Shown one piece after another: positions 24,064 to 35,539 of a stretch of DNA of 64,000 nt. Under the pieces are notes generated by a model. It did no database searches. It was not told where the DNA came from and worked only from the letters and a program-made list of their open reading frames with translations. The position numbers and the translations under genes were made by a program. Within the stretch, counting starts at the first letter, position 1. Every line of letters begins with the position of its first letter. Source of the DNA: Holothuria scabra (taxonomy: Eukaryota; Echinodermata; Holothuroidea; Aspidochirotida; Holothuriidae); contig CM074179.1 in assembly GCA_037179385.1 (NCBI GenBank), positions 70,699,806 through 70,763,805 of the forward strand, in the 5' to 3' direction.

Positions 24064-24655
24064 TAGTTTCCGCCCCTTGAAAACGGTGTTTTCCACCCCT
24101 TTTATTATTAGCAGAAAACATCTTTTTGGGAGGCAAAAAGTAATGGTATGGAATATGTTTTCAGTGGTACTTTCGTCAAAGGAGGATTCCATCAACTTTT
24201 TCTTAAAACTTCAAACTTCATCGATGTCTTTTACTATTCAATGCGACGCCCGTTACTGCCATGTTGACGTCTCTCCAAGGAACTTTCTCACTGTAGACTT
24301 CAGTATACTAATACGTACTTACGTACAGGTATACGGTATTCCGTGCTGGGAACAATTGTTCACACAATCAACATAAGCCTACCTATAGACAAGCGGACTA
24401 CCTATACGTAAAAAAATACGAGTCTGTGACTAGACTTGCCGTTTAGAAAAAAGGTCATACAACTCATTCTTTACGATGAAGATGCTGAAAAATTTTTAGG
24501 CCTATCCACAAATTGTTTTCTTGTACTTGGATTTGAAATTTGAAGTAAACAGTTATTTTTAACACATGAAAGTTCAAAGGGTGCTTTCCGCCCTAAGATT
24601 TTTAGGGTCGGAAAGTAACGGGCGGAAAATAGCGAGGGCGGAAACTAACGGACCC
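24064..24655 (-). mobile_element. TTTCCGCC-ended element, copy B (inverted relative to A)
   Basis: It begins GTAGTTTCCGCCCC and ends GGCGGAAACTAACGGACCCC. Interior blocks such as GCCCGTTACTGCCATGTTGA and CTGTAGACTTCAGTATACT are the reverse complement of copy A. Confidence 0.75.
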
Positions 24656-25085
24656 CCAATGCGACACCCGTTACTGCCATGTTGACGTCTTTCCAAACAA
24701 CATTCTCACTGTAGACTTTAGTATACTTATACGTATTTACGCACAGGTATATGGTATTCAGTGCTGTGAACATATGTTGACACATTCAGCAGAAGTCTGC
24801 GTATATACAAGCGGACTACTTTTACGTAAAATAATGCAAGTTCGTGACTAAGTTAGACTTGACGTTTAGAAAAAAGGTGGTAAAATTCATTCTTTTCGAT
24901 GATTTTTGATGAGGATACTGAAAAAGTTTAAGCCCTAGGCCTAGCCATGAATTTCATTGTTGCCTTGTACTGGGATTTGAAATTTGAGGTTAACAGTTAT
25001 TTTTATCACATGTTTGTTCAAACATTACTTTCCGCCCCAAGATTTTTAGGGGCGGAAAATAACGGGCGGAAACTAACGGACCCCC
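24656..25085 (-). mobile_element. TTTCCGCC-ended element, partial copy C
   Basis: A direct repeat of about the last 430 bp of copy B, starting AATGCGACACCCGTTACTGC and ending GGCGGAAACTAACGGACCCC. It abuts copy B without a spacer. Confidence 0.75.
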
Positions 25086-25364
25086 TGACATAGGCCTGAC
25101 ATAGGCCTAGGCCTAACGTTAGGATATGTGTAACAGATATTACTATGTGCGATAGAACGAAAAGAAAAGACACCGCTGCCAGTGCCACATCCTCATTTTG
25201 ATAAATTACCAATTTCTTCTTTCTTACGTCACAGTCACCCTCACTAGAGTTAACGTTAGTGGTAACATCTAGGCTCAGCATTCAGCGAAGACAGCACTCA
25301 ACGCCGTTACAACTAACTTACGGAAATGTATGTACAATTGGCCTGGTGCTACTGTACTTATGAA

Positions 25365-25515
25365 TGCCCGTGAATGCCCGGCCTCATCAATGAATGCCTG
25401 GCCTATAGTAATGAATGCCTGTCTTCATGACAATGAATGCCTGGCCTCTCACAATGAATATTCATCGTGAGAGGCCCTTGTGAATGATTGCCTGGCCTCT
25501 AACAATGAATGCCCC
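25365..25515. repeat. Irregular minisatellite, ~28-30 bp unit
   Basis: About six units built on AATGAATGCC(T/C)GGCCT, several with CTCACAATG or CATCAATG spacers. One stretch is inverted (TCATCGTGAGAGGCC). Confidence 0.7.
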
Positions 25516-25559
25516 TGCCGTTATTGGTTTCCCGACTTGTAAATGAAAGTTAAATTAGC

Positions 25560-26010
25560 TTAGATAGAGTCCCACGGCTCATTTTCCAAGTAATTGGTTC
25601 AAGTCCAGCCGGCCACTCCTCTTTTCAGTTTCCAATTTGGGCACCGCACTGGCAGCTCAGTGGCTTGTTTTCTCTACTCGAGTCCATTGCTTTTACTGAA
25701 CATCAATCACAATGGCAGTAGGTCCACAGTGGCGGAGAAAGGGAATATCGTCAGAGGGGGCAAGAATGGCCTGTAGGGGCGCTTCAAAGTTTGTACAGTA
25801 CGTAGGGCAAGAATATTTGGTCAGAGAGGCGAAAAATAGGCTGAAGGGCGCCTTTATGTAGGAAGATACACGGTGCTTCACGGTTAAATAAAGCTAGTAA
25901 AAAGGCTGACAGGCAATTTGAGTCCGTCAAAGGGGCGACCGCACCTCCGACTATATGGTAGCTCCGCCTCTGTAGGTCCCGTTTTTTAAAGGGCTGTCCA
26001 GTAAAGGCTT
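25560..26010 (-). repeat. SINE copy interrupted by a MITE
   Basis: The body (GGCTTGTTTTCTCTAC, CATCAATCACAATGGCAGTA) breaks at 25726 and resumes after 25972 (GTTTTTTAAAGGGCTG). The interrupting element is listed separately. Confidence 0.6.
25727..25972. mobile_element. 246-bp hAT-like MITE
   Basis: The left end CAGTGGCGGAG and the inverted right end CAGAGGCGGAG match at 10 of 11 bases. The flanking octamers TAGGTCCA and TAGGTCCC match at 7 of 8. It is inserted in a SINE. Confidence 0.75.
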
Positions 26011-26041
26011 GAAATTTTTTTTTTTCGTAAACGAGCGACTC

Positions 26042-26356
26042 ATCCCCTTGGCCCAGGTAGCATTCCCATATGCGCCCCATAAACGTCAAACCATATGGGT
26101 CCCATATTATTTTGCACCCAAGACTCATATGGGGCCCATATGGGCCAGCCCGGTATGCACTTATGCCCATATGGGGCCCATATGGGGCAATTGCCCAAAT
26201 GGGGCCCATGCGCAGCACTATCCCATATGCATCATATGGGTTATCTGGGCTGGCCCATATGGGCCCCGTATGGGTCTTGGGTGCAAAAGGTATATGGGCC
26301 CCATATGTTTGTCGACATGGGCCCATATGGGAATGCTACCAGGGGCCCGAGGGGAT
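26042..26356. mobile_element. CCATATGGG foldback element
   Basis: The outer arms are ATCCCCTTGGCCCAGGTAGC and, inverted from the right, ATCCCCTCGGGCCCCTGGTA, then both continue AGCATTCCCATATG. The interior is dense in GGGCCCATATGGGCCC-type palindromes, so open frames occur on both strands with WGPYGPHMG-like peptides; these are by-products. Confidence 0.8.
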
Positions 26357-27326
26357 AATCTCTTTTTTTATATTCCGGTATGACAACAGGGAGTTGCAGC
26401 TCCCCGGGCTGGTGAGAATAACCAAAGGGGGTCTGAAATCCAATATTTCGGAACAGAAGTGCAGTTTATTTCAAAACATTGATAGGTCTGTTTAAATGGA
26501 ATGGCCTTGCTGTGCTATGAAACAAAAAAAAAAAAAAAAAAGCCGAATGGTAGCACAGAATATTTCTACATTTGACCAATAAATTCCTTTTTTGGATGCT
26601 CATGAAGCCCAGTTCGAGTGGACCTAGCTTCAACAACTGAAGCATATAGCTGGTCTTCAGCTGGTAAAAGCTAACCAGTAGCTAAGGACCCTACGTGCCA
26701 ACGTGGGAACATCTCACAAACACAGAATGATTTCCAGCACCCTTGCCTTAACTATATAGATGACCTTGTCAAAATTTTAGATAAACAAGGTAAGGCTCAT
26801 GTCATAATTATGGATTTCAGCAAAGCTTTTGACCTAGTCCCACTTGACACCAAAGAATGATGTTGTTAAAGTTAGAGCATTTTGGTTCGGGCCCTCTTCA
26901 CACTTGGATTAAGAACTTTCTCAATCAAAGGACGCAACAAGTAGTTCTTGACGGTGCTCCAACTTCATCTACTAGCTGTTACCTCTCAGTCCCTCAGGAT
27001 ACAGTGCTGGGCCCCTATACATTTTATCTTACCTTAATGACCTACCTGATGGATTATCATCCCAAGTTTGTCTTTTTAGCTGATGATTGTATCCTGTATC
27101 GCAAAATTACTTCAATGGAAGATAGTATCTCGCTATAAAATGATGGAAATAATTTTTTGCAAATGGGAATCTAAATAGCAAATGAAATTTAATGTTTCTA
27201 AGTGCTTTGCTATACATGTTACTCATAAGGAGAAACCTCTATTAAATGCGTATAAAATGAACAAAAGTGTTCTACAAGCAGTTCCCAACCATACTTATTC
27301 TGGAGTGGATATTAACAGTAAATTAA

Positions 27327-27623
27327 AGGCATATTTTCATCACCACAAACAGTTCCAGTTCTCCCAACCTACTTACTTCTAGCCCCTCCCACATTTATCT
27401 AAAACTCATCTTTATCCAGACACAATCCTAGTTTATTGCTTCATGTCTTGTCCCAGTGGCCATACAAGTCCATAATGTGTAATCAAGACACTCTCGGTGC
27501 CCATTCTGTGTAATTTAGCTATGATGCATTGTTTGAATGTGATACCAATCAAAGAGCTGTACCAATTGAGAGTTTTGATATATGCATACTGAAACTGTAG
27601 TTTAGGGTGACGAATGACTGCCT
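27327..27623. mobile_element. 297-bp TTAA-flanked MITE in the second LINE
   Basis: TTAA lies at 27323-27326 and 27624-27627. Terminal AGGCA and TGCCT are inverted. Removing it with one TTAA rejoins the LINE frame as NSKL-SWSDHIN. It is related to 2598-2896. Confidence 0.85.
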
Positions 27624-27767
27624 TTAAGCTGGTCCGATCACATTAACGGAATAACTTCCAAAGCAAACAGAGTCTTTGGCTTGTTACGTCGTAACCTATA
27701 CATGTTGTTCCCCCCCCAAGTTAAGGAAGCTGCTTATAAATCCCTAATTGTTAGACCAAGGTTGGAG

Positions 27768-29607
27768 CAGTGGCGTAGCCAGGACTGAATTTTTAGGGGG
27801 CATAGGTAATAAGTGGGGGGGGGGGGGACTGGTACCTCTGAGGGTCAGGCGTGGCAAGACTATCTAAGCGGAGCGCCACCATTGGTTGGCGCGGAGCGTA
27901 CAAGAAAATTTGGGGTTTGCAAACCCCCTAGATGGCCGGAAACGGCACTTCCCACGCGTTTTAAGCTGAATGTACGCAGCCTTGAAACACGAATCTCATG
28001 TCTGCCACTTCTCAAAAAATGAGAATGAAAAATCAATCTATGAAAAATGGTAATACATACATTTTTAGGGACCCCAAAACTAGGCATATCTGATCTGTGG
28101 CCTGGGGGATGAGACTAACGGGACCGGTATCTCCCTTTCCCTTGGGAAAAATTGTAAACTTAAGGGGGACCTGCTGTAGATCACTAATGCGGCAATATTT
28201 GAATGGATGTCAGCTTTAATAGGAAAACCAAAAGTAGTTGTGCCCCCCCCCCCCCTGAGAAATTTTCTTTGCGTTAGATTTCCTAGATGCAAAATGGTGC
28301 CATGTTTGGTAAAACTTTGAACTGATTATAGGCCTGCGTTTTAGGATTTTCCTAACGGCGTGGGGTCCAGGGGCCCCAGGGGCCCCTGGTGGGGTCCAGG
28401 AGCAAAGCCCCGGTGCCCCCAGGGGCGAAGGCCTCGGAAGCTCCTGGGTATTTACGAAATTGTAGGCATTAAAATGATGCATTTTATCTTCAACTTGGAA
28501 ATACATAACATGGGTACTTAACAGAACACAAATATCACAATTTGACTTTCTTCAATTATATCCTTACTCCGTATGATTAAAGTTGGCCGGAGCAGTGCAG
28601 ATAATGCATGCAGAGGGTGCGAAACTGGATTACTTAAAATTGGATTTTAACTTCATCTCAATAGTGAAATTGAAATAAAATTAGACAAAGAGTGGTCCCA
28701 TTTCACTACAGCTGAATAAGGGTGACCCCTGAGGATATTTGTACTAAGCAAAAACGTACCGTTGGTCTCCTATACCATTTCTTTTCGTGAGACTTTTATA
28801 GAGTCCTTATCTGTGATGGGACTCGCAGAACACGCCAAAAAAGACTACTTTTGAGACATCTCAAAAGAGAAATTAATGGAAATTAGAGAAAGGGTGACCC
28901 CTTTTCACTTCAGCCGAAAAACGGTGGAGCTCCAGATTAGGGTCAAATAAGATCATCGTCCTTTCAGAAAGCTTGGGGGCACTTGGTCAGAGAAGGGGAC
29001 CAGAAGAAGACCGCCTCCCTGCCTCCCCCTTTCACTAGTTTCGGTAGAGCTTCAGCTACGGCCCGGGCACTAGTGATAAGTTTCAGTGACAATGGAAGAG
29101 GTGTTTTACAAGAAGTAACCCCGAAACCTGAAGTATATAAAACGGGTGCACGCGAAGCGTGTCGAAAAAAGGAGAGTTGAGACCTTTATTGAAAGGGTAT
29201 TGTTTTTATTTAGTTTTCAATGCAGTATATGAACTGTTTAAACATTATACAACTCAATTAAGTATCACTCGCGTAGCTCTGTCAGTTTCAGTTTGTATTT
29301 TTGTAGCAAAAGCAACCAAAGACGTAAAAAGCAAGTTCTGGAAAATGTGGGGGAAAGTGCCCCCCCCCCCCCCGTAATCCCGCCCATTTTACATACATTC
29401 ATGCACGTTTTCTTAATTGTTACACATTCTACAGTATTTATTTACTGTTTTTGAAACAAATACTTCAAAGTTTTTTTTCGGTTCAAAAATTTTATTTTTT
29501 TCCTCAGTTTCTTTATCAGGACGCAAAAAATCTGGGGTGGGGCTGAAGAAAATCTGGGGGGGGGGGCTAGGCCCCAAGCCCCCCCCCTCCCCGTGGCTAC
29601 GCCACTG
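27768..29607. mobile_element. 1.84-kb non-autonomous hAT-like element
   Basis: The perfect 8-bp duplication GGTTGGAG lies at 27760-27767 and 29608-29615. The ends are CAGTGGCGTAGCC and GGCTACGCCACTG, which are exact inverse matches. The interior has G/C homopolymer runs and a GGGGTCCAGGGGCCCC segment. No transposase is recognisable. Its removal rejoins the LINE frame as RPRLE-YCSSIWDP. Confidence 0.92.
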
Positions 29608-30043
29608 GGTTGGAGTACTGCTCAAGTATTTGGGATCCTTACCATCAGGTGCATATAAACAAGCTTGAAGCAGTGCAACGCAGAGCTGCCAGATTCGTCT
29701 GTAAAGACCGAAGACGTTAAAGTAGTGTCTCATCAATGCTTGCTGACTTAAACTGGCCTACTTTGGAGGAACGCAGGATCAGTGCTAGGTTGAGCTTACT
29801 GTACAAGTCTCTCCATCACTTTGTTGCCATTGATCTAAACGGATATATTTTTAAGCCCGGCAATAATGGAATCTCCACTCGCAAGTCTTCATTGATGGCA
29901 GTTTCATCACCCTGCTGTAAAGAAGAACTGTTACCGTATAAGTTCTCTTTTATTCCTAGGACAAGTTGCAGAGTGGAATTGCTTACCCTTAGTCGTATAT
30001 AAGGGATTCCCCATTTATTGAAACTTTTAAAAATCAAATACGC

Positions 30044-30712
30044 AAGATATTATAAACATAGATACCAAACTTAAAAATGGCGCTGTGACTTCTCATGGAG
30101 ACCGAATCGGAGGGGCGGAAGTGATGATCACTGATCAGTCGTTTTGAAAGCTAACATTTAATTAAAATCTTCCGGTAGTATAAATGCAAGTGATTTTAAA
30201 ACATTGCAATTCTTTCAAACACTTTTCTTCAATGAATTTCACTTACATGAAACAGTTTTTGGCTTCTTCGTCGGCTTTTTACCTAAGAACATTTGAACAT
30301 TAACGCACAATGACTGATTAGAAGTTCTTTGGCTAACTGATTGGTCAGTTTCTATGGTATCTTCACAAGCGCACATCTATACACGCGTTTACATTCTGAA
30401 GCGCTTTCAACGAAAAACCAACCACTGCGTTCATTTTCCCAGCACGCAGAAGTGCGCGTCTCTTTTACTCCGAACTATACACAGGGAAAAGTATTTTGCG
30501 CGTATACAACTAGTTTTGAAAATGCACGCATGCTGACATCTCGTCACAAAGGAATTTTCAGTTGTGTATCAATTGTTACGCACGCGGATCGCCGAATAGA
30601 TCTTTGCGCATGCCAAAGAAACACTTCCGCCCCTCCGATCGAGCCTCCGCGAGGAGGCAGCGCGTCTAACAGTGTAGGGATAGGAGTTTGGTATCTACGT
30701 TTATAATATCTT
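30044..30712. mobile_element. 669-bp inverted-repeat element
   Basis: A 28-bp arm starting AAGATATTATAAACATAGAT is matched, inverted, at 30685-30712 with one mismatch. An inner pair CGAATCGGAGGGGCGGAAGT (30103) and its inverse (30622-30641) is also present. No target duplication is clear. It lies at the 3' end of the second LINE. Confidence 0.65.
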
Positions 30713-30904
30713 TGTCCCAAATAAAAGAAGATACATGACAGAAAATTGCATTGTGACGTGGTGTCAGTATGCCATTACAATAAATCCAGCTTGGTGGATT
30801 GGACACCTTTAATAACCATCTTTCAGTAAAACACTTGACAGGTGGGCATTCCTGTGTTTTTTTTATTTACGACGTTTATGAAAAATACTACTACATTCCA
30901 GGGC

Positions 30905-31075
30905 TGTAGGACTCGAGTCTGGACTCGAGGTCGAGTCCGGACTTAAGTCCACTTTTTTTGGACTCGGACTTGGACTTGGACTCGGGGTCTCTGGACTTGG
31001 ACTTGGACTCGGACTCGGGCTCTCTGGACTTGGACTTTGGCTTGGACTCGAAGTCGAGTCCTTCAAGTCCAGCAG
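30905..31075. repeat. GGACTT/GGACTC hexamer array, left end
   Basis: About 20 iterations of GGACT(T/C) with short interruptions. Minus-strand reading gives SPSPSP- and SKSKS-like peptides, which are artefacts of the array. Confidence 0.85.
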
Positions 31076-31810
31076 CCATTTTCTCTGATTCTTTATTTCT
31101 TTTTAATTTCATGATCGATCCACCAAAAACCCCAGCACTCAACATATACTTGGGCTTTATTATCCTTAATGTAGTATACAGGACTATATTGGCCTGCATA
31201 TCTATATGTAACTTGATAATTTTCAAGTGTCACATGCCAGTTGTTAACATGATTTGCATGAAGTTTGTTTCTTGCATAATATTATGAAAACAGTGTTTAA
31301 CATAAAACAGCTACAACATGGTACTCTTCTTTCAGTGCCATGCTCTGGAGAACAACCCTGAAATTTTCCTTGTCCCTCAAAAATTAGACAAATGCCATAA
31401 AAATGCTAGGGAAGGCATATGAGACTCCTAAAAATAGTTCAATTAGCAACAGTGAACATGGTCTGGCTGTGCCTTGCGCCTTGCAGCATTGTCAGTAAAT
31501 CTTCTGAAATCCTTTTCTTTGTTGTTATAGATTTCAAAGATGGGCCTGTATACTTTTTGCATCCTGTTTCTTTTTTTTCTTCATACAAATTTTACAAAAA
31601 GTTTGCATGGGTTTCACAGCTGCTCATGTAACTGCTACTTCTACAAAGGAAATTATTGCCTTTGTTAATAATTTTGGGATACTGTAAGATAGGTCTATAA
31701 ATAACCTGTCAATTGGTTTCTGCTGAATCTTCATATGAAGTTTGCAATACTAACAATATGTAAGTCAGGTAAATACACAACAATAGAGCTGAAATTTTAC
31801 AACATATAAG

Positions 31811-32080
31811 GCAAGATCAGTCACCCTGACTTGAATTAGTGTATACTGTCCTGTTTCATGAGATGACTCTTTGGAATTATATGTTATTATATGTGACAGT
31901 ATTTTTTGCACTCAAATGTGAAATTAAGTAAGAGTAACTGCTTAGTTTACCTTGAGTATGCAATATGGAGCGGGTCCTAAAATGTTATAAAAGATGCTTT
32001 GAAAAGAAATAAGGGGATTATTGTGACATTTAAGCTGTTGCTTCAAAATAATATTTGCTACTAAAATCAGTTGCCCAGCT
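31811..32080. mobile_element. AGGGCA-family MITE-like copy
   Basis: It shares CAAATGTGAAATTAA, GTTTACCTTGA(G/A)TATGCAAT and GAAATAAG blocks with 48,824-49,097. Boundaries are degenerate. Confidence 0.5.
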
Positions 32081-32726
32081 GCACAAAGTTAGTTGCGCAC
32101 TGGACTGAAGCACTTTTGGGTGGACCAGTTAACTAGGCAACTTAACATGTGGGGATCAACAAGGAGAGTTTGTAGCCAAAGGCATAGGCCTACAGGAAGG
32201 TGATTGTCAGTGTCACAAAATTAACCATCAAACTTCAAAGACATTCTTCACATACATATCTAACCCATTTCAAACAAATGTTTTCAAACAAATGTTAGAC
32301 CTGCATGATCTGAATTAGTAATGGTAACCTTCCTAGGCCTTTTGCATCACAGTGCTACTTAGATGCAGGTCACAGTATAGGGGGCACAACCAAAAAAAAT
32401 AATTACTGTGGTAGGTATACAGTCAAGCCTCGCTGTAAGCGTTAATGAGGCTTGTGACGTCATCCTCTAAAATGGGAACTCCGCCCACAAGAGAAAATCA
32501 TGAGTTTCGCAGAATAGGTACCTAACATGCTGGGGGAACTTCAAGCTTCTGAATAATGCATAAAGAGGCGTTCCTTGTTGCTGTATCCTTGGTCATTTGA
32601 AATCTTAAAGTCTTTTCTTTACTAAAAATATCGTGAGGTATTGTTTCTTTCGCAATTTCACAGAGAAATTCTCCATCAAAAACAGGTCAACTTTTGGTGG
32701 GGTTTTTTGACTGGCCTCAAATTTTG

Positions 32727-34921
32727 CGAATACCTGACCGTATTCAGGATCATTGGGGTGTAAAACTTCCAAAATCGAGTGTTTGAGACATAAAGCTAAC
32801 TACTGATACCTATTACACTACGAGCAAAACAACAAAATAGTCGCAATGAACGTTTTTGCAAGTTGGAATTTTGCACTTTTTGGCCACGTAGAGCATCGCA
32901 CAAGGCGGTAACGTTATGGTTAACATATGGTAACATATGGTAAGCTATTGTCATTGTCTTTTGATTCTAGGCTGCTAACTAGGATACTATTTTAGTTATT
33001 ATGTCAAGTGAATTTTAATACGACTGACAGGCCCTTTTAAGGTTTTAAACCACTAACAAATAACATTAAAATTTTACAGACAGGCCTAGTCTACACTAGG
33101 CCTTGGCCTATGCATGCTAAAACTGCACACTATGGTACATATAAATGTATGAATGTGTACTGATGATCTGTGATCATCATCAGATACTACTTTACTAGTC
33201 CTTGCTTGCTGTATGAGTGAGTTTTCATTTTAGAAAAAAGCTTGTAAAAAATTTTAAGAGGCCTGTAGCACAAAATTATTGTGTCATATGCACCTTGTGA
33301 GTTGAATCGGGAGCAATGTACAGTACCAACGATGAAGATGAAGAACCAAAATAAGCAAGTAGTGTTACACTTACAGGTATTGCAGGCTACATCATGAAAC
33401 AATTGATATAGGCCCAATAGCCATTTATTTACACATACACTTTACCAGCCTGTCGGTTCTTTCATATGGTTTTACCAGACAAAGTCAAGAATTTTCAAAA
33501 GGGAAATGACTTGAGGAATATACTTAGAGTATATGGAATGCACACCTATAAGAGCTCCATCAGTTTAAGGTTTTTTTTTGTTTTTTTATTTTGCCTGGGC
33601 CATTGTTCTCAGTTTTCTTACTTACCGTATTTTTGTACTGTTGTGCTGAATCATATTTCTACACAAATGAATTAATTGTGCCTTAGTTCTCAGCCTGTTC
33701 CTGCTGAAATGTAATTGCTAGTTATAGCCTACACCTACTAGTGCTCTAGGCCCATTTGGGGGTTACGGTCAAGATTAGAGCTTGCATTGCTATATACCCT
33801 TTTCTCGTATAAAGGCACAAATGGGATTTTGAGTCAGTGTATCCCAGAGGACAATTTTTCTCCACACAAGCAAAATGCCAATTCACTGACTTAAGAATTT
33901 TGGTTGTGCACTTGTGTCCTGTATCATCAGCTGTTAATTCTGATGGATGAAATCTCATATGTTCTTCTGAGACTGCCTTCTCATTTGAAGTATAAACTGT
34001 TGTCATTTTACACCACTAACTGAGCAGAGGAGAGATGAATAATGTAGCAATTGCCCCATCATATAGTAATGGCATATTACAGTCAAAGTTTTTGTCACTA
34101 ACTTGAATTAACTTGATGGCCTGTTGTTGCCTTGGACTCTCAGTTGATATGTCTCCAGTTGTGCATGGGGGTGGGGGTTGTGTACTGAGTACCCAGTTCC
34201 CTAAAAAAACTTAAGACCCACCCAGTTCCACATGCTGTTCACAACTTATATTACTAAACAAAGTGTTTCTGATCCGAGGCTTCATTTCTTTTACCTCACC
34301 ACCTAAGGATAAGGACTGACTGTATAGTGTTAATTACCCCAGAGTTCACTATAAAAAGCCTTACAAGAGAACTATACATTCCAATATCCCTCCATTTTAC
34401 CTCTTTATTGTCTAGTTTAACGCCACAATTTTTCTGTCATGTTATTGTTTGCAATAATTTATGAGTCTAGTACTATAACTGTGGTTTACTGATTGTATAA
34501 TGTGGTAACGTGCAAAGTCTATGGCCATGTATGTCAAAAGGTTACCATGAGTCGGTCAATTAATAGGTGTTGTACATCGTGACGTACGTTGTATTACCCT
34601 GTGGTGATCGACTCAAGGTACTGACGTACTTAAGATACAATCACTATAACCCTTGCATCGGTAGCCTCTTAATAGTTACAAGGTTTTCAAAAATTGACTC
34701 TCAATGTAATTTTCCTGCTATATATATGTAATTCAAACGTAAAGGAAGACTCGACGAGGTTAACATGATTAATACTTATGTGGATGATATTTTCTCGCTC
34801 GGGGTAGTTCCATTTTCGCGCAACTAATGCAAACACCTCAGTACGGGAAATTGGGCTCTTTACATACGGTGCAAGGCAGTGTCAATACCTGCTCTAAACT
34901 TTGCGAATACCTGACCGTATT
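32727..34921. repeat. Dispersed pair of a ~25-bp motif inside the 7-kb element
   Basis: TTTGCGAATACCTGACCGTA followed by TTCAG occurs at about 32727 and again at about 34899 in the same orientation. The flanks differ. No further gene is recognised in this 2-kb stretch. Confidence 0.55.
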
Positions 34922-35539
34922 CAGAAATATTTCATGGTAATGTTAGATTTTTTAGGTGTATAAGGAAATTTCTGATGTACCCTCTTTCTGGCATACCGTG
35001 CCAAAAAACTTGTTTTCGAGAAAAAACCAAATTTTCCGAACAGAATGAAAACTGTTTTTATGAGTTCAAAAAATCGTCTCAAATTCATTGCTTTGTGTAT
35101 AAAATACTTCAAAAATGTTGCAAAACTATCGGAAAATGTGTTCTCTATTAATTTTAATGATGATTTTGTAAGATTATGTGTTTTTCATGTCGAAATTTGG
35201 ATTTGAAAACAGTTAGTTTTTGCTAATTATATATGCAAAGGCTGTGACGTCATGCATACTCAAATTAGAAAAGAAGCGACTTTTGGTGGCTGTGCAGACT
35301 GGCTGTATAGCAAGTACAGTTATGCCCCAGAGAGTTTGTACAGGTGGCACTAGTTCTGCGAGAAAATTGTATGAGAGATCTATTGACAAGGCTTCCAAAC
35401 AATTTACACTGTATTTTTAACATATCTATAACTGACCTGGAAGTTATGCATATTCTAATATAGCCAAGTTGCCTTTGTGGCTTTGTTCATTGTCTGTTTA
35501 TTTGGTTAAGTTCTAATGAGACCATCATACCTTCTAGAG

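Larger units (their letters stand above)
26650..30070 (+). pseudogene. LINE reverse-transcriptase fragment (jockey/CR1-type), split by two insertions
   Basis: The plus strand reads VIIMDFSKAFDLVP, a frameshift, GPLHTWIKNFLNQRTQQVVL, VPQDTVLGP, FLADDCILYRKI (the FADD/YADD box), MKFNVSKCFAIHVTHKE, then GVDINSKL. The frame resumes after a 297-bp insertion as SWSDHINGITSKANRVFGLL and, after a 1.84-kb insertion, as YCSSIWDPYH, VQRRAARFVCKDRR and LADLNWPTLEERRISARLSL. It is 5' truncated and carries frameshifts. Its RT is better preserved than in the 20.6-kb copy. Confidence 0.88.

Noticed and set aside
25784..26495. Long overlapping open frames on both strands with GPYGPHMG-like repeats, reminiscent of collagen or silk
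   Set aside because: They are translations of the CCATATGGG palindromes of a foldback element. Both strands are open for the same reason, and no start, splice or domain evidence exists.
26857..27382. Active reverse transcriptase, because the FLADDCILY box is intact
   Set aside because: The fragment is 5' truncated, frameshifted before the box, and split by two insertions.
30863..31226. SPSPSP/SKSKS-rich frames resembling SR proteins
   Set aside because: They come from the GGACTT/GGACTC hexamer array at the end of the 7-kb element; shifting the frame gives equally simple peptides. The same applies to 37,808-38,147.
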